A DNA stretch of 64,000 bases from CAZLYF01 sp964586835 (GTDB lineage Bacteria > Bacillota > Clostridia > Christensenellales > Aristaeellaceae): NCBI GenBank assembly GCA_964586835.1, contig CAZPIC010000006.1:33962-97961 (forward strand), written 5' to 3'. Positions 59,869-64,000 of this stretch are shown one piece after another. Positions within the stretch are counted from its first letter, which is position 1, and every line of letters begins with the position of its first letter. The notes below the pieces were generated by a model. That model was not told the origin of the DNA and ran no database searches. It saw nothing but the letters and a program-made list of their open reading frames with translations. A program made the position numbers and the translations under genes.

Positions 59869-61427
59869 CCCCCCGGTCGTGGAGGAGAGCGCTGCTGTGT
59901 TTGCTGCTCCCCTGCCTTTTTCTGAGCGGCTGTTCCCCCTCGGTTCCGCTAAAGGACAAACAGCCCGCAGCTCTTCCAGCGCCCGCTATCAAAAACGCCG
60001 CTCCAGAGGGGGACGTGGGAAAGGAGTTTGCACAAAGCATATTGTTGTGCCTTCCGGATTCATCAGACGGGCAGCTTAAGCTGCACAGCGAAAGGATCCC
60101 GGTCCCTCCCTACCGACACCCTGCGGAAGCAACGCTTAAGAAACTCCTGGCCTTCCAGCCTACGGATACGCTTCTATCCCTTGGGGGAGAGACCCCATTG
60201 CGCCTGGCCACAGGCAGTGGGGTCGAAATTTCCGGCACGGTAGCAACCATCAACCTCGCGGCTGACGCCCTCCTCCTCGACCGACGCGATTTCTTCATGG
60301 CCAGCCGAGCCATCGCCAACACGCTGACCCAATGGAGCGACATTAGCTATGTGAACATCCTCGTTTCCGGACAGCATCCGGGCATCGATACAGCCTCCAC
60401 GCTTCCCGCCGGCTGTCTGCAAAGAACCGACAGCGGAGACCTGCGCACCCTCTGGGAAAACATCACAGCGCAGACAGCAAGAACCCCGGACAACCTTGAT
60501 ACGCAGCGTTTTTCCAGCGTTGCCGCGCTGTATTTTCCCGTTGCGGCAGGGCGAGGCGTCGTGGCAGAAGCACGACTGATCTCCTTTCCTGGCCAAACAC
60601 AGGCACAGATGGTCCGCTCGCTTCTCGCCTCCCTCTCCGACGGTGCCCAATCGCTCCCCGCCGTTCCACCAGTGCCCAACCTGATCTCTTGCCTGACAGC
60701 AAACCCTCTTGTGGAGGAACGCCCGTCCACACAGGGACGCGTTGTCAGGCTCAGCTTTGATGAATCCCTGAACGAATTATTGATCGTCGCCGGTATTCCA
60801 CGTTCTGTGATGATGGCCTCGTTGACGCTTACCATCACCACTTTTATACCCGCTTGCTCTGGCATTGAGGTGACGATCGGAAATGAGCGCATTGCAGCCG
60901 TGGTCCCGGCAGGCATCTATGAGGGGGCGGGCCTGGAAATCACCTTTGCAGAGGGACTGATGCGACGGGTGGACTTCTCAGCCTTTATCCTTAATTACTG
61001 TTCGCTGTATTTTTCCGACGAAGACGGGGCCCTTGTCAGGGTTTTGCGCCCGGTTCCCTATTACCAGACCAGGCATATCCGTTTCCTTCTTCAGCAGCTG
61101 ATGGAAGGGCCTCAAAGCCATGACAGCATCGCCGGGATGAAGCCTGTCCTTCCCTCCGGTATGCGCGATGCTGACCTCATCGGGTTGTCCAGGGAAGGCG
61201 ACGAGGTCCTGCTCAACTTCTCTCAAGCCCTGCTCACAAGGAGCCATGGTCTGTCTGCAAAGGAGGAGCGCCTGATGATCTATGCCATCGTCAACACCGT
61301 GACCGAGATCCCACAGGCTGCCCGGGTTCGGTTCTATGTCATGGGAACCCAGCCGGAATCCCTGGTCGGAGCGATCTACCTGCCCGGCGCTTTCATGCGC
61401 AATCCCGGCATCGTTCGTTTGCCGTAA
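59865..61427 (+). CDS. GerMN-domain lipoprotein
   Basis: 520-residue lipoprotein with the lipobox LFLSGC (C22 in SGCSPS). Two GerMN-like units are visible: one in the first half (PPYRHPAEATLKKLLAF ... ADALLLDRRDFFMASRAIANTLTQWSDISYVNILV) and one in the last (YQTRHIRFLLQQLMEGPQ ... LTRSHGLSAKEERLMIYAIVNTVTEIPQAARVRFYVMG). It starts with GTG overlapping the previous stop (GTGA). It is transcribed towards the two-component genes. The pair of GerMN proteins probably works together at the cell surface. Confidence 0.78.
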   Translation: MTPRSWRRALLCLLLPCLFLSGCSPSVPLKDKQPAALPAPAIKNAAPEGDVGKEFAQSILLCLPDSSDGQLKLHSERIPVPPYRHPAEATLKKLLAFQPTDTLLSLGGETPLRLATGSGVEISGTVATINLAADALLLDRRDFFMASRAIANTLTQWSDISYVNILVSGQHPGIDTASTLPAGCLQRTDSGDLRTLWENITAQTARTPDNLDTQRFSSVAALYFPVAAGRGVVAEARLISFPGQTQAQMVRSLLASLSDGAQSLPAVPPVPNLISCLTANPLVEERPSTQGRVVRLSFDESLNELLIVAGIPRSVMMASLTLTITTFIPACSGIEVTIGNERIAAVVPAGIYEGAGLEITFAEGLMRRVDFSAFILNYCSLYFSDEDGALVRVLRPVPYYQTRHIRFLLQQLMEGPQSHDSIAGMKPVLPSGMRDADLIGLSREGDEVLLNFSQALLTRSHGLSAKEERLMIYAIVNTVTEIPQAARVRFYVMGTQPESLVGAIYLPGAFMRNPGIVRLP

Positions 61428-61463
61428 ACCCTGCACCTGCAAACCCGAAGCCCATAAAGGCTG

Positions 61464-62885
61464 CTATCCTCTGTGGATTGGAAGCCTGACCCTAAAAGTG
61501 CTCCCCTTGCCCTCCTCGCTTTCAACCCCGACACTTCCTCCATGCAGCGCCACAATCTGATGCACAATAGAGAGGCCGAGGCCTGTCCCTCCCCTCTCAC
61601 GGCTGCGCGCCCTGTCCACGCGGTAGAACCTTTCAAACAGATGCCCGATGCTCTCCTTGGGGATTCCGGGGCCGTTGTCAGCTACAACCATCGTGGCATC
61701 ATGTCCGGAGCGTGAGAGCGTCACGGTCACGCTGCCGCCCTGCTGCGTATATTTTACCGCGTTTTCCATCAGGTTGTACGCAACCTGAAGTAGCTTAGGC
61801 CTATCGGCATACATGTCGCAGCTGTCCTGAAAGACAAGGGACAGCTTTTGTCCGCGCTGCTGAACGATGGGATCCAGCCGGTGTGCTGTTTCCTTGATCA
61901 CCGCAGCAAGGCTCATTCTTTCCCTTGTCAGTCCCATGGAATGCGCGTCTGCCTGCACCAGGGTCAGAAGGTCGGAAATCACCGAGCTGAGCCTGTCGAT
62001 CTCCGCGTTGACATCTGACAGGAACTCGGTGCGCAAAGGCTCTTCCATCTCGGGCTGGTAAATCAGTGATTCGATCATAATCTTCATCGTCGCCAGGGGC
62101 GTTTTCAGCTCGTGGCTGGCGTCTGACACAAACTGGTTTCTGGACTGTTCCAGCATCTGCAGCTGCTCACTCATGTGGTTGAAAGCTGACGCCAAGTGTC
62201 TGATTTCACCCGAGCCCCTCTCCGGAACTCGTGCAGCGTAGTCTCCTCCTGACATTCTCCGGATGACGCCGGTCAACTCTACAATTGGCCGCGTAATCAC
62301 GCCGGCAAAGACCATGCCCATCAGCACCGCGACCGCTGCCACCGCAACAAAGAGCATCACCATCTTTTCTTGCAAATCGACAAGGCTTCGCATCATCTCA
62401 TGAACCGAAGAGGCCAGGAGAAGAACGCCGATCACATCGGAATCATGGACGACGCCGGCGGTACAGTAACTGACCCAATCCTCACTGCTTCCTGTATCCA
62501 CCCTGAGGTGCGGTGACACAGGCCCCTCCCCAGCCAGCGTGTGCACCCCATAGTCAGCCATCAGCCCCCCCGTCAGGATGCTGGCGACCTCCGGGTATTC
62601 AAGGCGGGTCCCCCAGGCTTCATGAAAGCTGTCCGCCTGAACCTTTCCGTCGATGTCCAACACCAGAAGCCTGCCGGACAACTCTGCTCCAGCACTGACC
62701 AGGGTGACATCCAGAGTTTCCATGTCGACCGCTGCCAGCAGAGGAGCCACCCGGACCGCCCACTTTTCAAGCCCTGCGCGCTGTGCACGGATACGCTGCT
62801 CAAACAGAAAACCCCCCAGCATGTTCGTCAGCGTCCCTGCCATGATCAAAAAGGATACCCCAACAATTAAAAAAAACGCCAGCAT
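61464..62885 (-). CDS. Sensor histidine kinase (WalK/PhoR-like)
   Basis: 473-residue membrane kinase. Two membrane segments (MLAFFLIVGVSFLIMAGTL and MVMLFVAVAAVAVLMGMVFAGVI) flank an external sensor domain of about 160 residues, followed by a HAMP domain (TRPIVELTGVIRRMSGGDYAARV). The H box is DASHELKTPLATM, with N box LMENAVKYT, G1 DNGPGIPKE and G2 GGTGLGLSIVHQI. No PAS domain is evident, unlike classical WalK. The ATG at 62885 is the first in frame after the regulator's stop, but the membrane segment starts at once, so an earlier non-standard start cannot be excluded. Confidence 0.9.
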   Translation of the reverse strand: MLAFFLIVGVSFLIMAGTLTNMLGGFLFEQRIRAQRAGLEKWAVRVAPLLAAVDMETLDVTLVSAGAELSGRLLVLDIDGKVQADSFHEAWGTRLEYPEVASILTGGLMADYGVHTLAGEGPVSPHLRVDTGSSEDWVSYCTAGVVHDSDVIGVLLLASSVHEMMRSLVDLQEKMVMLFVAVAAVAVLMGMVFAGVITRPIVELTGVIRRMSGGDYAARVPERGSGEIRHLASAFNHMSEQLQMLEQSRNQFVSDASHELKTPLATMKIMIESLIYQPEMEEPLRTEFLSDVNAEIDRLSSVISDLLTLVQADAHSMGLTRERMSLAAVIKETAHRLDPIVQQRGQKLSLVFQDSCDMYADRPKLLQVAYNLMENAVKYTQQGGSVTVTLSRSGHDATMVVADNGPGIPKESIGHLFERFYRVDRARSRERGGTGLGLSIVHQIVALHGGSVGVESEEGKGSTFRVRLPIHRG

Positions 62886-62913
62886 GACCTTCCACCGTAT
62901 GCTGGCAAGTGGA

Positions 62914-63609
62914 TTATTCGTTGCGGTCGGTGAAATAGTAACCCACTCCCCATTTGGTGAAGATGTATTCCGGTTGCGTCGGGGTCCGCTCAATTTTCTC
63001 GCGCAAGCGCCGGATATGCACATCCACCGTGCGCTCATCACCACTGTACTCGTTCTTCCACACAGCTTCCAGGATCTCTTCCCGGCTGAACACCTTTCCG
63101 CGGTGGGAGAGGAAGAGGTGCAAAAGATCAAACTCCTTGGCAGTCAGCCGGATATCTCTCCCGGATAACGTCACGCTGCGGTTCATGGTGTTAACCTCTA
63201 GATCGCGCGCCATGATGACCTTCGGGTTCCTCCGGGTAGGCGTGCTTCCAGCACGCCTAAAAATGGACTTAATCCGGGCCTTGACTTCCAGGATGTTAAA
63301 CGGTTTGGTCATATAGTCATCTGCGCCGTACTCAAGGCCGAGAATTTTATCCATGTCCTCACCCTTTGCCGTCAGCATGATGATGGGCACGTTACTCGTC
63401 TCCCTGATCCGCTGGCACACGGAGATGCCATCCAGCTTTGGCAGCATGACATCCAGCAGCACCAAGTCCACGTGCTCCTGTCTGAAAAGGCTCAAGGCCT
63501 CCTCCCCGTCATACGCGGCGAGCACTTCGTATCCATCCTTTTCAAGGGTATATTTCAACCCCTTGATAATGATAGGCTCATCATCGACAAGCAGGATCCT
63601 CCTGGCCAC
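62914..63609 (-). CDS. Response regulator, OmpR/PhoB family (WalR/PhoP-like)
   Basis: 231-residue regulator. The receiver domain has ILLVDDEP, the phosphorylated aspartate D53 in LVLLDVMLPK, and the lysine of DDYMTKPFN. The winged-helix domain ends EYSGDERTVDVHIRRLREKIERTPTQPEYIFTKWGVGYYF (key residues). Similarity is closest to the WalR/PhoP group. It is the first gene of the pair, with the kinase 28 bases downstream. The absence of WalHIJ genes leaves the identity open. Confidence 0.93.
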   Translation of the reverse strand: MARRILLVDDEPIIIKGLKYTLEKDGYEVLAAYDGEEALSLFRQEHVDLVLLDVMLPKLDGISVCQRIRETSNVPIIMLTAKGEDMDKILGLEYGADDYMTKPFNILEVKARIKSIFRRAGSTPTRRNPKVIMARDLEVNTMNRSVTLSGRDIRLTAKEFDLLHLFLSHRGKVFSREEILEAVWKNEYSGDERTVDVHIRRLREKIERTPTQPEYIFTKWGVGYYFTDRNE

Positions 63610-63675
63610 CGTGCACCATCCCTTCCATCACACCGGATAGGTTCAAGCCACATGCTGTTCATGTATGATGCTGAG

Positions 63676-63705
63676 ATTATACACATAAAAATAAGAGAAA
63701 AGCAA
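63676..63705 (-). promoter_or_regulatory. Promoter of the two-component operon
   Basis: TTGCTT (63700-63705), 18-base AT-rich spacer ending TGTG, perfect TATAAT (63676-63681). Confidence 0.75.
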
Positions 63706-63946
63706 CAGATGTTCACAAAATAGCAACATTTCTGGATTCTCGTCCACACAGAGCGAAGCAGGAGGCGGGACGTTCAGGGCCTCAAAAAGGGCTGTATGCT
63801 TGATGAGCGAGAGTTGTCTTCGTAGCCTAAAGGATCTCGACATGCGTTTGTATAGAAGCCATGGGTGTTTACCCCAAGGAAAACTTCTGTCCCTCTCGAC
63901 CCTCCTTTTCCGCATTCTGGAATATCAAGCTCGTCCAGGGAGCACT
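63706..63946. other. Intergenic stretch between the two-component promoter and the intron end
   Basis: No convincing gene, RNA or repeat was seen. A 90-codon open frame on the minus strand (63643-63915) covers the promoter and has no family features, so I do not call it. Confidence 0.5.
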
Positions 63947-64000
63947 GTCGAGTAGACAGGCAGCTTTTCAGCCCCTGCCCCTCACAGAACCGTACGTGCC
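63947..64000 (-). mobile_element. 3' end of a group II intron (domain V distal strand, domain VI, 3' splice site), truncated by window edge
   Basis: The minus strand entering from 64000 reads GGCACGTACGGTTCTGTGAG, the conserved 3' strand of domain V (family pattern CGTACGGTTC). It is followed by a domain VI-like hairpin around GGGGCTGAAAAGCT and ends CTACTCGAC, matching the usual CTAC...AC intron end with an A at position -7 as branch-point candidate. The rest of the intron would lie beyond the window. The element is on the side of the two-component promoter. Confidence 0.75.

Noticed and set aside
63643..63915. 90-codon open frame on the minus strand near the right edge
   Set aside because: It runs across the two-component promoter, has an unusual composition and no family match that I recognise.

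Overview
The window is a stretch of bacterial chromosome made mostly of housekeeping genes. GC content is fairly high, promoters are of the vegetative TTGACA/TATAAT type with 16-19 base spacers, and most genes have strong AGGAGG-like ribosome binding sites. The gene content points to a Clostridia-like member of the Firmicutes: PolIII dnaE, dnaD and dnaI primosome genes, the map / KOW protein / infA order, HemZ, a SigB/SigF-type sigma factor with an RsbW-like neighbour, GerMN-domain proteins, YitT, a long-form HPF, and a WalRK-like two-component system. A high-GC uncultured Clostridia lineage is my best guess. The species cannot be named from the sequence.

Layout. 1-1955 (minus): end of a sugar ABC operon (binding protein and a cut-off permease). 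2110-8144: acylphosphatase (plus), iscR-iscS-iscU (minus), then a secreted DUF6273-like protein, pgsA and guaB (plus). 8200-11014 (minus): potABC without potD, preceded by a structured leader. 11281-12814 (minus): tRNA-Trp with its own consensus promoter, and mnmE. 12831-20807 (plus): dnaE, a degenerate RsbW-like protein, a sigma factor, tlyA, dnaD and dnaI as one tightly overlapping operon. 20733-31849 (minus): hemZ, a metallo-beta-lactamase-fold hydrolase, dtd, relA, recJ, secF, secD, a Cys-less Spx/ArsC-like protein, rsfS and a nadD-yqeK fusion. 31937-47971 (minus): the complete S10-spc-alpha ribosomal supercluster from rpsJ to rplQ, including secY, adk, map, a KOW protein, infA, rpmJ and rpoA. 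It starts with a consensus promoter and a hairpin-rich leader and ends at a textbook terminator. 48134-49689 (minus): proS. 49757-50131 (plus): rpmB. 50145-52749 (minus): an MreB paralogue and an orphan DNA methyltransferase. 52744-54895: cca (plus), hpf (minus). 54875-61427 (plus): yitT behind a palindromic operator, dnaX, a membrane protein of unknown function and two GerMN-domain proteins. 61464-63705 (minus): sensor kinase and response regulator. 63947-64000 (minus): 3' end of a group II intron running off the window.

How the parts connect. The plus-strand dnaE operon joins replication (polymerase, helicase loader, DnaD) to a stress/sporulation-type sigma factor. The relA/dtd/recJ and nadD-yqeK/rsfS groups handle stringent response, translation quality and ribosome silencing. 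The ribosomal supercluster is conventional. I found no CRISPR array, prophage, insertion sequence or clearly new defence system. The most interesting features are small: a SecD that has lost the proton-path aspartate, the sigma/anti-sigma pair inside a replication operon, several operator-like palindromes at start sites, an unexplained structured leader before potA, and an orphan methyltransferase with an unrecognised C-terminal region.
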